Both the position numbers and the translations under genes were made by a program. Positions 9,362-18,070 of a DNA stretch of 64,000 bases are shown piece by piece. Source of the stretch: Lachnospiraceae bacterium UBA3316 (GTDB lineage: Bacteria; Bacillota; Clostridia; Lachnospirales; Lachnospiraceae); assembly GCA_002361955.1 (NCBI GenBank), contig DESK01000010.1, positions 7,649-71,648 of the forward strand, written 5' to 3'. The notes beneath the pieces were generated by a model. That model saw only the letters and a program-made list of their open reading frames with translations, was not told the origin of the DNA and did no database searches. Position 1 is the first letter of the stretch; each line of letters opens with the position of its first letter.

Positions 9362-10525
9362 ATGCTGAAGTATACATGCTTAAATCCCATTGCCGGGGCA
9401 GGCCTGGAGATGTTCGGAGAAAACTATGAAAAGGTGGAGACGATCGAGGAGGCAGACGCCGTTCTGGTGAGGAGCGCGTCCATGCACGATATGGATCTCC
9501 CGAAGAATCTGGAGGCCATCGCCAGGGCCGGCGCAGGTGTGAACAATATTCCGCTGGAGAAATGCGCGGACCAGGGAATCGTGGTATTCAACACACCGGG
9601 AGCCAATGCCAACGGCGTTAAGGAGCTGGTGATTGCAGGGCTGCTTCTGGCCTCCCGAGACATTATCGGCGGCGTGAACTGGGTGCAGGCAGAGCGTCAG
9701 AATGAGGAGATCGCGAAGCTTGCGGAAAAACAGAAGAAGCAGTTTGCCGGCCATGAGATCCAGGGCAAAAAGCTGGGTATCATCGGTCTGGGCGCCATCG
9801 GCGTACTGGTGGCAAACGCCGCTGTAAACCTGGGGATGGAGGTCTATGGATACGATCCCTATATCTCCGTGGATGCCGCATGGAAGCTTTCCAGGAACAT
9901 CAAGCATATCAACGACGTCAATGAAATCTACAGGGAATGTGATTTTATCACCATTCACGTTCCCCTTCTCGATTCCACAAGGAAGATGATCAACAAGGAA
10001 GCCATCGATAAGATGAAGGACGGCGTTGTCATCTTAAACTTTGCCAGGGATGTGCTGGTGGACGAGGAGGCAGTGGTGATGGCCCTGAAGGAAGGGAAGG
10101 TTAAAAAATATGTGGTAGACTTCCCCAACCACACCACAGCCGGAGAAAAGGACTGCATCGTGATCCCCCATCTGGGAGCTTCTACCGAGGAGTCAGAGGA
10201 GAACTGCGCGAAGATGGCCGTGCAGGAGCTGATGGATTATCTGGAGAATGGAAATATCAAAAACTCTGTGAATTATCCGAACTGTGATATGGGCGAGTGC
10301 ACCTGCACCTGCCGTCTGGCCATCAACCACAGGAACGTTAAAAACATGATCAGCCAGTTCACCAGGATTTTCGGTGAGGCAGATATGAACATTGCCAACA
10401 TGGTGAATAAGAGCCGGGGAGACTACGCCTACTCCCTCTTTGATCTTGAACAGCCCGCAACACCGGAAGTTCTGGAAAGAATCCGGCAGGTGGACGGTAT
10501 CTTAAAGGTCCGGGTCATCAAGTAG
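9362..10525 (+). CDS. serA: D-3-phosphoglycerate dehydrogenase with C-terminal ACT domain
   Basis: Oxidises 3-phosphoglycerate with NAD+, first step of serine synthesis. The 387 residues comprise a substrate domain (RSASMHDMDLP, ARAGAGVNNIPLEKC), a Rossmann nucleotide domain (LGIIGLGAIGVLVANAA), the catalytic Arg and Glu regions (NFARDVLVDEEAV; EKDCIVIPHLGASTEESEENC), and a C-terminal ACT domain (about 315-387, FTRIFGEADMNIANMVNKS) that in the family can sense serine. Between them sits a short insert with four Cys (NCDMGECTCTC). The ATG is one base after the serC stop. Confidence 0.95.
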   Translation: MLKYTCLNPIAGAGLEMFGENYEKVETIEEADAVLVRSASMHDMDLPKNLEAIARAGAGVNNIPLEKCADQGIVVFNTPGANANGVKELVIAGLLLASRDIIGGVNWVQAERQNEEIAKLAEKQKKQFAGHEIQGKKLGIIGLGAIGVLVANAAVNLGMEVYGYDPYISVDAAWKLSRNIKHINDVNEIYRECDFITIHVPLLDSTRKMINKEAIDKMKDGVVILNFARDVLVDEEAVVMALKEGKVKKYVVDFPNHTTAGEKDCIVIPHLGASTEESEENCAKMAVQELMDYLENGNIKNSVNYPNCDMGECTCTCRLAINHRNVKNMISQFTRIFGEADMNIANMVNKSRGDYAYSLFDLEQPATPEVLERIRQVDGILKVRVIK

Positions 10526-10537
10526 ATTGACGATAGA

Positions 10538-10583
10538 AAGGGCTGCTGCAAAAGGGATCGATTTCTTTTGCGGCAGCCCTTTT
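10538..10583 (+). terminator. Rho-independent terminator after serA
   Basis: A long stem, GGGCTGCtGCAAAAG against CTTTTGCgGCAGCCC, is followed by TTTT. Confidence 0.85.
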
Positions 10584-10710
10584 ATGCGGGCAGCGGAGAA
10601 AAGAAGATGAAGAAAATAAGAAGGCTCGGCCGCAGGCTGGGCGGCATTAGAAAGATTATAAAGTCAGTAAAAAAACATAAAAAAGAATATCGCAGATTAG
10701 GAGAACTGAT

Positions 10711-11943
10711 ATGGCAGAGATTAAAGCATTTTTCGGGATTCGCCCGAAAGAGGGGCTGGAGGCGAGGATCGCGGCCCTTCCGTACGATGTTTACAGCAGG
10801 GAGGAGGCAAAGAAGGAGGTAGCCAGGGAACCGCTGAGCTTCCTTGCCATTGACCGGGCGGAGACAGGACTGGATGAGAGCATTCCCTTTGATGATCCCC
10901 GTGTCTATGTGAGAGCCCATGACCTTCTGTGGGACATGGTGGAGAGAGGAGAGTTCGTGAGGGAGAAGGAACCCTGCCTGTACCTCTATGAACAGACCAT
11001 GAAGGGCAGGGCCCAGACGGGGCTTGTGGCCTGTGCCTCCGCGGATGATTACATCAACGGCCTGATCAAGAAGCATGAGAATACCAGGGCAGACAAAGAG
11101 AAGGACAGAATCTGCCATGTGGATGTGTGCAATGCCCAGACAGGGCCTATTTTTCTGGCTTACCGTCGGCAGCAGAGGCTGGATGAAATCTTTTGCCGGG
11201 TGAAGGAAGAGGCGCCCCTTTTTGCCTTTGTGTCAGAGGACGGGGTGGGCCACAGAGGATGGAAGATCGCGGATGAGGCTGTGATCCGAAAGATCACAGA
11301 TATTTTCGCGGGGATCGACAGTATCTATATCGCGGACGGCCATCACAGGGCGGCTTCCGCTGTGCGCGTCTGCGAGAAAAGGAGACGGGAGCATCCCGAC
11401 TATACGGGGGAGGAAGAGTTCAATTATTTCTTATCGGTGCTGTTTCCGGGTGAGGAACTGACGATCATGGATTACAACCGGGTGATCATGGATTTGAACG
11501 GCCTGACAGGGGAGGAGTTCCTGAAAAAGCTGGAGAGGACGTTTGAGATTGAAAAGAGGGATGCAGCTTTTCGTCCGGAGAGAAAGGGCAGGATCGGGAT
11601 GTATCTCGAAGACCAGTGGTATGCTCTCACCGTGCGCCCGGAGTTTGTAAAGGAGGATCCCATCCTGGGGCTCGATGTGTCCATTTTGCAAAAGGAGGTT
11701 CTGGAGCCTGTCCTTGGCATCAAAGACCCTAAAACAGACCAGCGCATCGGCTTTATCGGCGGCATCCGGGGGATGGAGGAGCTGGAGAGGCGGGTACACA
11801 CCGACTGTAAGCTGGCCTTTTCCATGTATCCCACTTCCATCGGGGAGCTTTACAGCGTGGCAGACGCAGGGCTTCTGATGCCGCCCAAATCCACCTGGTT
11901 TGAGCCAAAGCTCCGCAGCGGCCTCTTTATCCACGCGCTGTAA
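10711..11943 (+). CDS. DUF1015 family protein of the serine operon
   Basis: Uncharacterised 410-residue cytoplasmic protein. It begins MAEIKAFFGIRPKEG, has ALPYDVYSREEA near residue 25, a central IADGHHRAASA (D209-R213) and a conserved-looking C-terminus with LMPPKSTWFEPK. The DGHHR element resembles the nucleotide/phosphate loop motifs of the ParB/sulfiredoxin fold, to which the archaeal free-serine kinase SerK belongs; that link is my inference. DUF1015 genes are known to accompany serA/serC in anaerobes, and no phosphoserine phosphatase is visible here, so a role in phosphoserine/serine conversion is plausible. The ATG has AGGAG seven bases upstream. A terminator-like hairpin separates it from serA, so read-through or a separate promoter is needed. 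Confidence 0.8.
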   Translation: MAEIKAFFGIRPKEGLEARIAALPYDVYSREEAKKEVAREPLSFLAIDRAETGLDESIPFDDPRVYVRAHDLLWDMVERGEFVREKEPCLYLYEQTMKGRAQTGLVACASADDYINGLIKKHENTRADKEKDRICHVDVCNAQTGPIFLAYRRQQRLDEIFCRVKEEAPLFAFVSEDGVGHRGWKIADEAVIRKITDIFAGIDSIYIADGHHRAASAVRVCEKRRREHPDYTGEEEFNYFLSVLFPGEELTIMDYNRVIMDLNGLTGEEFLKKLERTFEIEKRDAAFRPERKGRIGMYLEDQWYALTVRPEFVKEDPILGLDVSILQKEVLEPVLGIKDPKTDQRIGFIGGIRGMEELERRVHTDCKLAFSMYPTSIGELYSVADAGLLMPPKSTWFEPKLRSGLFIHAL

Positions 11944-11993
11944 GGGCGGGGCTTCCCTCCGGTATAAGAGGAACAACTTTCCACTCAGAATAC

Positions 11994-12022
11994 TTTTCAG
12001 AAAATGTGTTTTGTGGTATGAT
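11994..12022 (+). promoter_or_regulatory. Probable promoter for glgB
   Basis: Extended -10 element TGgTATGAT with a poor -35 (TTTTCA) 17 bases upstream; glgB starts about 30 bases further on. Confidence 0.45.
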
Positions 12023-12054
12023 AAAAAGAAACGGTCATGTATCGGAGGATAGCT

Positions 12055-14391
12055 ATGGAAGATAAATTATATAATATGATGAACTGGGCCGATATTGAGG
12101 CTCTGGTTTATTCGGAGGAGGACAATCCCCACAGAATCCTGGGGCCCCACATCACGGAGCAGGGTGTGCTGGTCCAGGTATTTCTGCCAACGGCGGTAAA
12201 GGTTGCCATCCGGATCAAGGATACGGAAAAAGAATATCCCATGGTGATGGAGGATGAGACCGGCTTTTTTGCCGTGCTGATTCCAAGAAAGAAGCTTTTT
12301 CAGTATACAGTCTGCGCGGAATATGACAACGGGGCCCGGGAGGAGTTCCGGGATCCCTACTCCTTCGGGCCGCAGATCACCCAGCAGGATACAAAGAAAT
12401 TTAATGCAGGGATCTGCTATGACATCTACGAGAAGCTGGGAGCCCACCCCACGACGGTGGACGGCGTGGAGGGTGTGCTTTTTGCCGTATGGGCGCCCAA
12501 TGCCATGCGTGTGAGCCTGGTGTGTGACTGGGTGAACTGGGATGGCAGAAGGCTTCCCATGCGCAGGCTCTGGGATTCCGGCATTTTTGAGCTGTTTGTG
12601 CCGGGCATGAAGGCGGGCACCATCTACAAATATGAGATAAAGGCAAAGGGCGGGCTGACGTTTTTGAAGGCCGATCCCTATGCCAACGCGGCGGAGCTGC
12701 GTCCTGCCAATGCTTCCATAGTGGCGGATCTCAGAAACTTCGCCTGGACGGACGCAGCTTATATGAAAAACAGGAAACAGATGCAGAACAAGAAATCACC
12801 TGTTTCCATTTACGAGCTGCACCTGGGCTCCTGGAAAAAACCCAGGGAGGAAGGAAAGCTTTTCTATAATTACAGGGAGATTGCCCCTATGCTGGCAGAA
12901 TATGTGAAGAGTATGGGATACACCCATGTGGAGCTTCTGCCGCTGATGGAACATCCCTTTGATGGCTCCTGGGGCTATCAGGTGACAGGGTACTATGCCC
13001 CCACCAGCCGGTATGGTTCCCCGAAGGACTTTATGTATTTCATGAATTACATGCACGAGCAGGGCATAGGCGTCATCCTGGACTGGGTTCCGGCCCATTT
13101 TCCCAGAGATGCCTTCGGACTGTGTTCCTTTGACGGAACCTGCCTTTATGAGCATCTGGATCCCCGTCAGGGCTGGCATCCCGACTGGGGCACCCTGATC
13201 TACAATTACGGCAGGCCGGAGGTGACAAACTTCCTGATCGCAAATGCCCTGTTCTGGGCGGAAAAATACCATGCCGACGGCATCCGCATGGATGCGGTGG
13301 CCTCCATGCTCTATCTGGATTACGGAAGGCGTGACGGCGAGTGGGTGGCAAACATCTACGGCGGCAATGAGAATCTGGAAGCCATCGAATTTCTGAGGCA
13401 TCTGAATTCCATCTTTAAGAAAAAATATCCGGACGCCCTGCTGATCGCCGAGGAATCCACTGCGTGGCCAAAGGTCACAGGCTCCCCGGAGGAGGACGGG
13501 CTTGGCTTTGATTATAAGTGGAATATGGGCTGGATGAATGATTTCCTGAATTATATGTCCATGGATCCGCTGTTTCGTGGAGGAGCCCACGGAGGGCTGA
13601 CCTTCAGTATGGTTTACGCCTACAGTGAAGATTTTATCCTCACCCTCTCCCATGACGAGATGGTTCACGGGAAGGCGTCTATGATAGGAAAGATGCCGGG
13701 GGACCGGAAGCAGAAGTTCGCGAATCTCAGGGCGGCTTATGGCTTTATGATGTGCCATCCGGGAAAGAAGCTGCTGTTTATGGGACAGGATTTTGCCCAG
13801 TATCACGAGTGGTCGGAGGAGCGCTCCCTGGAGTGGGAGCTTACAGGACAGGATGACCACAGACAGATGCAGGAATATGTGCGGGCCTTAAATAAATTTT
13901 ACAGGGAGCATCCGGCGATGTATGAGCTGGATCACGATCCCCAGGGCTTTACCTGGATCAACGCCATCGAGGCAGAGAAGAACCTGCTGGTGTTTACGAG
14001 GAATACAGAAAAACGCGAGGATATGCTGCTGGTGGTGTGCAACTTCTCACCGCTGGTTTATGAGAAGTATAAGATCGGTGTGCCATATCCGGGAAAATAT
14101 AAGGAAATCTTTAACAGCGACAGGGCGGAGTTTGGCGGCAGCGGCGTGGTGAACCCCAGGCTTAAGCAGTCAAAGAAGGAAGAGTGTGACGACAGGCCGG
14201 ATTCGATCACCGTAAAGGTGCCCCCTATGGGAGTTTCGATCTTTTCCTACACGAAATCCGTGCCAAAGGCAAAGGATAACAAATCCGCAAAGAAACAGAC
14301 CGGGGCGGGGACAACGAAGGCTTCCGCAAAAAAGAAGAGCCTGAAAGCGGAGCTGGAGGAGAAGTATATAGCGTCCCGCAGTGAGGAGTAA
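12055..14391 (+). CDS. glgB: 1,4-alpha-glucan (glycogen) branching enzyme
   Basis: Makes alpha-1,6 branches in glycogen. The protein of 778 residues has an N-terminal CBM48-type region (NPHRILGPH at the start; GVLFAVWAPNAMRVSLVCDWVNWDGR about 140-165), then a GH13 barrel with DWVPAHFP, DGIRMDAVASMLYLDY (nucleophile D413), LLIAEESTAWP (acid/base E466) and LSHDEMVHG. After the C-terminal beta domain it carries an unusual tail of about 45 residues rich in Lys, Ala, Ser and Thr (for example KKQTGAGTTKASAKKKS). The ATG has GGAGG six bases upstream. No other glg gene is present; mscS follows after three bases. Confidence 0.95.
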   Translation: MEDKLYNMMNWADIEALVYSEEDNPHRILGPHITEQGVLVQVFLPTAVKVAIRIKDTEKEYPMVMEDETGFFAVLIPRKKLFQYTVCAEYDNGAREEFRDPYSFGPQITQQDTKKFNAGICYDIYEKLGAHPTTVDGVEGVLFAVWAPNAMRVSLVCDWVNWDGRRLPMRRLWDSGIFELFVPGMKAGTIYKYEIKAKGGLTFLKADPYANAAELRPANASIVADLRNFAWTDAAYMKNRKQMQNKKSPVSIYELHLGSWKKPREEGKLFYNYREIAPMLAEYVKSMGYTHVELLPLMEHPFDGSWGYQVTGYYAPTSRYGSPKDFMYFMNYMHEQGIGVILDWVPAHFPRDAFGLCSFDGTCLYEHLDPRQGWHPDWGTLIYNYGRPEVTNFLIANALFWAEKYHADGIRMDAVASMLYLDYGRRDGEWVANIYGGNENLEAIEFLRHLNSIFKKKYPDALLIAEESTAWPKVTGSPEEDGLGFDYKWNMGWMNDFLNYMSMDPLFRGGAHGGLTFSMVYAYSEDFILTLSHDEMVHGKASMIGKMPGDRKQKFANLRAAYGFMMCHPGKKLLFMGQDFAQYHEWSEERSLEWELTGQDDHRQMQEYVRALNKFYREHPAMYELDHDPQGFTWINAIEAEKNLLVFTRNTEKREDMLLVVCNFSPLVYEKYKIGVPYPGKYKEIFNSDRAEFGGSGVVNPRLKQSKKEECDDRPDSITVKVPPMGVSIFSYTKSVPKAKDNKSAKKQTGAGTTKASAKKKSLKAELEEKYIASRSEE

Positions 14392-14394
14392 GGA

Positions 14395-15288
14395 ATGCAG
14401 GAAACAGAACAGCTTGGTGAGCAGGTGGTACAGGCCGTACAGGAAAAGGCCCAGGAGGTCAACCAGTTTGTCTCTTTTATTAACGGGAAGATTCCCGATA
14501 TGCTGGCGTTTGGGCTGAAGCTTTTGATCGCCGTCCTGATATTTTTGGTGGGATCCAAGGTGATCTCCCTGATCCAGAAAATGCTGAACAGATCCTTCCG
14601 CCGTGCGCAGATGGAGGAGGGCTCCCTGAATTTTATCAATTCTCTTGTGAGAGCCGTTCTCTACGTCCTGCTGGTGGCCGTGCTGGCCGGCTATCTCGGC
14701 GTACAGTCTACCTCTATAGCCGCCCTTCTGGGGTCTATGGGCGTAGGTATTGTATTTGCTTTAAAAGAATCCTTGTCAAATCTCGCCGGAGGATTTATAC
14801 TCTTGATGATGAAGCCCTTTGCGGTGGGAGATTATATCAAGGAGGACGACAACGGAAACGAGGGCACGGTAGAACGGATCGACCTCTTTTATACGTATCT
14901 GCTGACGCCGGACAACCGGACGGTCAGCGTACCCAACGGAAAACTCTCAAATACCAGCCTGACGAATGTTTCCACCCAGGATAAGCGCCAGATCCGGGAA
15001 ATCATAGGAATATCCTACGAGGCAGATATCCGGGAAGCCAAGGGCGTGATAGAACGCGTCCTTCTGGCGGACGAAGCGGTGATGACGGCGGAGCCCATGG
15101 AGGTTTTTGTGGACCGGCTGGGCGAGAGCAGCGTGGACATCGGCTGGAGAGTCTGGGTGAAATCAGAGGAATATTTTGCGGTCAAATGGCGGCTGACGGA
15201 GGAAATCAAGTACGCTTTTGATGAGGCAGGTATAGAAATACCCTACCGGCAGCTGGAGGTGGCTGTCCGGCAGGCAGTGAAGGAGTAA
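14395..15288 (+). CDS. mscS: Small-conductance mechanosensitive channel (MscS family)
   Basis: Membrane channel released by tension on hypo-osmotic shock. The 297 residues have an amphipathic N-terminal helix, about three transmembrane segments (roughly 40-63, 82-104 and 108-140), the pore helix SLSNLAGGFILLMMKPFAVGDYI, then the cytoplasmic beta domain with VPNGKLSN and a C-terminal alpha/beta domain ending GIEIPYRQLEV. The start directly follows glgB and has GGAGTAAGGA. Sharing a transcript with glgB is likely but not obviously functional. Confidence 0.93.
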   Translation: MQETEQLGEQVVQAVQEKAQEVNQFVSFINGKIPDMLAFGLKLLIAVLIFLVGSKVISLIQKMLNRSFRRAQMEEGSLNFINSLVRAVLYVLLVAVLAGYLGVQSTSIAALLGSMGVGIVFALKESLSNLAGGFILLMMKPFAVGDYIKEDDNGNEGTVERIDLFYTYLLTPDNRTVSVPNGKLSNTSLTNVSTQDKRQIREIIGISYEADIREAKGVIERVLLADEAVMTAEPMEVFVDRLGESSVDIGWRVWVKSEEYFAVKWRLTEEIKYAFDEAGIEIPYRQLEVAVRQAVKE

Positions 15289-15293
15289 AATAT

Positions 15294-15662
15294 ATGGAAC
15301 CCCATAAACACGTGAGAGAAGACGGCAGCGTGTACGAGCATACGCACACCCACGCCCATGAAAATGAAAATCTCCCCCATTCCCACGGGTCGCATACCCA
15401 CACCCATGAGAATACGAGGGCAGTGTTGAACCGGCTGTCCAGGGCCATAGGCCATCTGGAGTCCATAAAGAAAATGGTAGAGTCGGGCAGGGACTGCAGT
15501 GAAGTGCTGATTCAGCTTTCGGCAGTGAAGGCGGCCATCAACAACACCGGGAAGGTCATACTTCATGACCATATCCAGCATTGTCTGGTGGAAGCAGTGG
15601 AAACAGGAGATACAGAGGCCATCGAGGAGCTGAACAGAGCGATCGACAGATTTATTAAGTAA
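15294..15662 (+). CDS. CsoR/FrmR-family metal-sensing repressor with histidine-rich N-terminus
   Basis: All-helical DNA-binding sensor of 122 residues. The core from about residue 42 (RAVLNRLSRAIGHLESIKKMV) carries C68, H93 and C97 with the same spacing (25 and 4) as the Cu(I) triad of CsoR. The first 40 residues contain 11 histidines in HTHTHAH and HSHGSHTHTH runs, a plausible metal-binding extension. No copper or nickel exporter is next to it; the neighbours are mscS and an LCP transferase, all on one strand with short gaps. Good RBS AAGGAG. The regulated metal and target are unknown. Confidence 0.85.
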   Translation: MEPHKHVREDGSVYEHTHTHAHENENLPHSHGSHTHTHENTRAVLNRLSRAIGHLESIKKMVESGRDCSEVLIQLSAVKAAINNTGKVILHDHIQHCLVEAVETGDTEAIEELNRAIDRFIK

Positions 15663-15676
15663 AGAGGGCAGGTAAA

Positions 15677-16828
15677 ATGGGAAAAAGACGTGTGGATAAG
15701 AAAAGTGCGGCTTATAAAAAGTACAGGAGGAGAAAGGTTCTGTTTATTGTGGAAGTGATCCTGCTTTTCCTGGTCTGCGGTGTGGCGTTCGCCTACATAC
15801 AGGTCAACAAAGAGTTGGACAAAATCGAAATCAAAGAGCTGGATACAGAAAAGGTCATCATCAATAAGACGGCGGAAACGGACGCGATCTTAAAAGGCTA
15901 TATGAATGTGGCCCTCTTTGGGGTAGATGAAAATAAGACAAACACAGACACGATCATTATCGCCAGCATCAACAATGACACAAAGGAAGTCAGGCTGGTA
16001 TCTGTCTACAGGGATACGTACCTGAACATCGGTGAGGACCGGTACAGCAAAGCCAATTCGGCCTATCCCAACGGCGGTATGGAGTGGGCCATCAGTATGC
16101 TGAATACGAATCTGGATCTGGACATTGAGAAATATGTTATGGTAGACTTCAGCGCGCTGACAGACATTATCGATGAACTGGGAGGAATCGAGATTACTGT
16201 TGACCACGATGAGGCAGAGCATTTGAACAACTACTGCGTCAGCGTGTCTAAGGTGGCGGAGAAGGATTATGAGCCTCTGCCCGGGGCGGGCACCTATCTG
16301 ATGGACGGCGTGCAGGCAACCTCCTATTGCCGCATACGCTATACGGCGGGAAACGACTTTAAGCGAACCCTGCGCCAGAGGGAGGTCATCGCCAAGATTG
16401 TGGATAAGGCAAAGAAATCAGATATCGGGACGCTGACGAAGATCATGAACAAGGTATTCCCGAAGATCAGCACAAACATCGCGAAAAACGAGATTCTGAC
16501 GCTGGGCATGGGCATGCTTTCTTATAAGATCGGCGCTACTACAGGCTTCCCCTTCTGGCACAGGACCTGGGTGGACGGCGGCGACGAGGAGGTTTCCGTA
16601 ACTCTGGAAAAGAACGTGGATGAGCTTCATACCTTCCTCTTTGACAATGAGAAGTATACGCCCTCCGCGGATGTGCTGGAGAGGAGCAGCTATATTATCA
16701 ACATGACGGGATTCACCGAGGACACGGCCTCCAGCAGCGAAAATTATCAGAGCCAGGGGGATGAACTGACTACGGAGGACAAGGAAAAGCTTATGAGCGA
16801 AGAGGAATCTGACGGAGCTTCCGAGTAA
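15677..16828 (+). CDS. LytR-CpsA-Psr (LCP) family cell-wall glycopolymer transferase
   Basis: Likely attaches anionic or capsular glycopolymers to peptidoglycan on the outer face of the membrane. The 383-residue protein has a basic cytoplasmic start (MGKRRVDKKSAAYKKYRRRK), one transmembrane segment (about 21-43), and an LCP domain with NTDTIIIASIN, RLVSVYRDTYL, KANSAYPNGG, VDFSALTDIIDELGGI and RTLRQREVIAKI, where the Asp and Arg residues bind the pyrophosphate lipid. The C-terminal 40 residues are acidic and Ser/Glu-rich. A strong terminator follows. Confidence 0.92.
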   Translation: MGKRRVDKKSAAYKKYRRRKVLFIVEVILLFLVCGVAFAYIQVNKELDKIEIKELDTEKVIINKTAETDAILKGYMNVALFGVDENKTNTDTIIIASINNDTKEVRLVSVYRDTYLNIGEDRYSKANSAYPNGGMEWAISMLNTNLDLDIEKYVMVDFSALTDIIDELGGIEITVDHDEAEHLNNYCVSVSKVAEKDYEPLPGAGTYLMDGVQATSYCRIRYTAGNDFKRTLRQREVIAKIVDKAKKSDIGTLTKIMNKVFPKISTNIAKNEILTLGMGMLSYKIGATTGFPFWHRTWVDGGDEEVSVTLEKNVDELHTFLFDNEKYTPSADVLERSSYIINMTGFTEDTASSSENYQSQGDELTTEDKEKLMSEEESDGASE

Positions 16829-16846
16829 GGATACACACATATAGAT

Positions 16847-16882
16847 ATTGGGGTCAAAAGGGATTTTGACCCCAATTTTTTT
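16847..16882 (+). terminator. Rho-independent terminator after the LCP gene
   Basis: A perfect stem, ATTGGGGTCAAAA against TTTTGACCCCAAT, with loop GGGA and a run of T. It lies only 18 bases before sbcD. Confidence 0.9.
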
Positions 16883-16900
16883 AAAATAAGGAGGAGAGCC

Positions 16901-18070
16901 TTGAAATTTTTTCATTTATCAGATCTTCACATCGGAAAATGCCTGAACGGTTACAGCTTAAAGGAGAACCAGGAGGAGGTGTTTCGCCAGATTGTGGAGG
17001 CAGCCAGACAATACAGGCCGGATGCCATCCTGATCTGCGGGGACGTCTACGACAAGTCCGTCCCGGCGGCGGAGGCATATACGGTATTTGATCATTTTTT
17101 ATCGGAGTTGGCAGGGATCGAGCCCTCCATTCCGGTGCTTATCATTGCGGGAAACCATGATTCGCCGGAGAGGCTGAATTATGCCAGCGCTTTTCTTGAG
17201 CGGCACCATATTTACCTGTCGGTGCTGCCGCCGGAGAGAGAGGAAGAGTATCTGAAGAAGATTGTGCTTACGGACGAATACGGGCCTGTAAACTTTTATC
17301 TTCTTCCCTTTTTAAAGCCCGGCTATGTGCGAGGCCTGATGGCGGAGGAGCGGGCAGGATGCACTTACGAGGAGGCGGTAAGCTTTGTGCTGAAAAGGGA
17401 GAAGATCGACAGGGAAGAGCGCAATGTGCTCCTGTCCCATCAGTTTTATATTTCCGGCGAGGACAGGCCGCAGGTCTGCGATTCCGAGCAGCCGTCCCTG
17501 ACTGTGGGCGGCTTAGACGAGATCGATATCCGTGTCCTGGAGGATTTTGACTACGCGGCCTTAGGGCATCTGCACGGAGCCCAGAGGGTGGGGCGGGAGA
17601 GCGTCCGCTATTGCGGGTCCCCCTACAAATACTCTGTAAGCGAGGAGAGACATGAGAAGGCAGTCACCCTGGTGACGCTTGGGGAAAAGGGGAAGGAACC
17701 GGAGATTCAGTATCTGCCTCTTCATGGACTTCAGGATGTGCGCCGGGAGAGGGGAACCTTAGAGGAGATTTTGCGGCGGGGAACCGAGGAGACAAGGCAT
17801 GATTTTGTGAGCGTCACAGTCACTGACGAGAGAGAGTCCTTTGCCATGCGGGAGCAGCTGGAGGAGGTCTATGACCATCTGCTGGAATTTCACATGGACA
17901 ATGACAGAGTGAGGAAAACACTGGAGGAAACGGGGGAAGAGATCCCTGTGCTGCGCCCATATGAGGCCTTCTGCCAGTTTTATCAGGCGGTGCGCCATGG
18001 CGCTATGTCAGAGGAGGAGGAAGCGGTGATGAAAAAGATCATAGAGGAAGCGAAGGAGGAAGACGCATGA
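16901..18070 (+). CDS. sbcD: Exonuclease SbcCD, nuclease subunit D
   Basis: Mre11-type metallophosphoesterase that with SbcC opens hairpins and processes blocked DNA ends. The 389 residues carry the metal motifs in order: HLSDLHIGK, CGDVYD, AGNHDS and ALGHLHGAQ, followed by a C-terminal capping domain. The start codon is TTG, supported by AAGGAGG six bases upstream. It overlaps sbcC by four bases. With a terminator just upstream and no obvious promoter in the 18-base gap, its transcription start is unclear. Confidence 0.95.
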   Translation: MKFFHLSDLHIGKCLNGYSLKENQEEVFRQIVEAARQYRPDAILICGDVYDKSVPAAEAYTVFDHFLSELAGIEPSIPVLIIAGNHDSPERLNYASAFLERHHIYLSVLPPEREEEYLKKIVLTDEYGPVNFYLLPFLKPGYVRGLMAEERAGCTYEEAVSFVLKREKIDREERNVLLSHQFYISGEDRPQVCDSEQPSLTVGGLDEIDIRVLEDFDYAALGHLHGAQRVGRESVRYCGSPYKYSVSEERHEKAVTLVTLGEKGKEPEIQYLPLHGLQDVRRERGTLEEILRRGTEETRHDFVSVTVTDERESFAMREQLEEVYDHLLEFHMDNDRVRKTLEETGEEIPVLRPYEAFCQFYQAVRHGAMSEEEEAVMKKIIEEAKEEDA

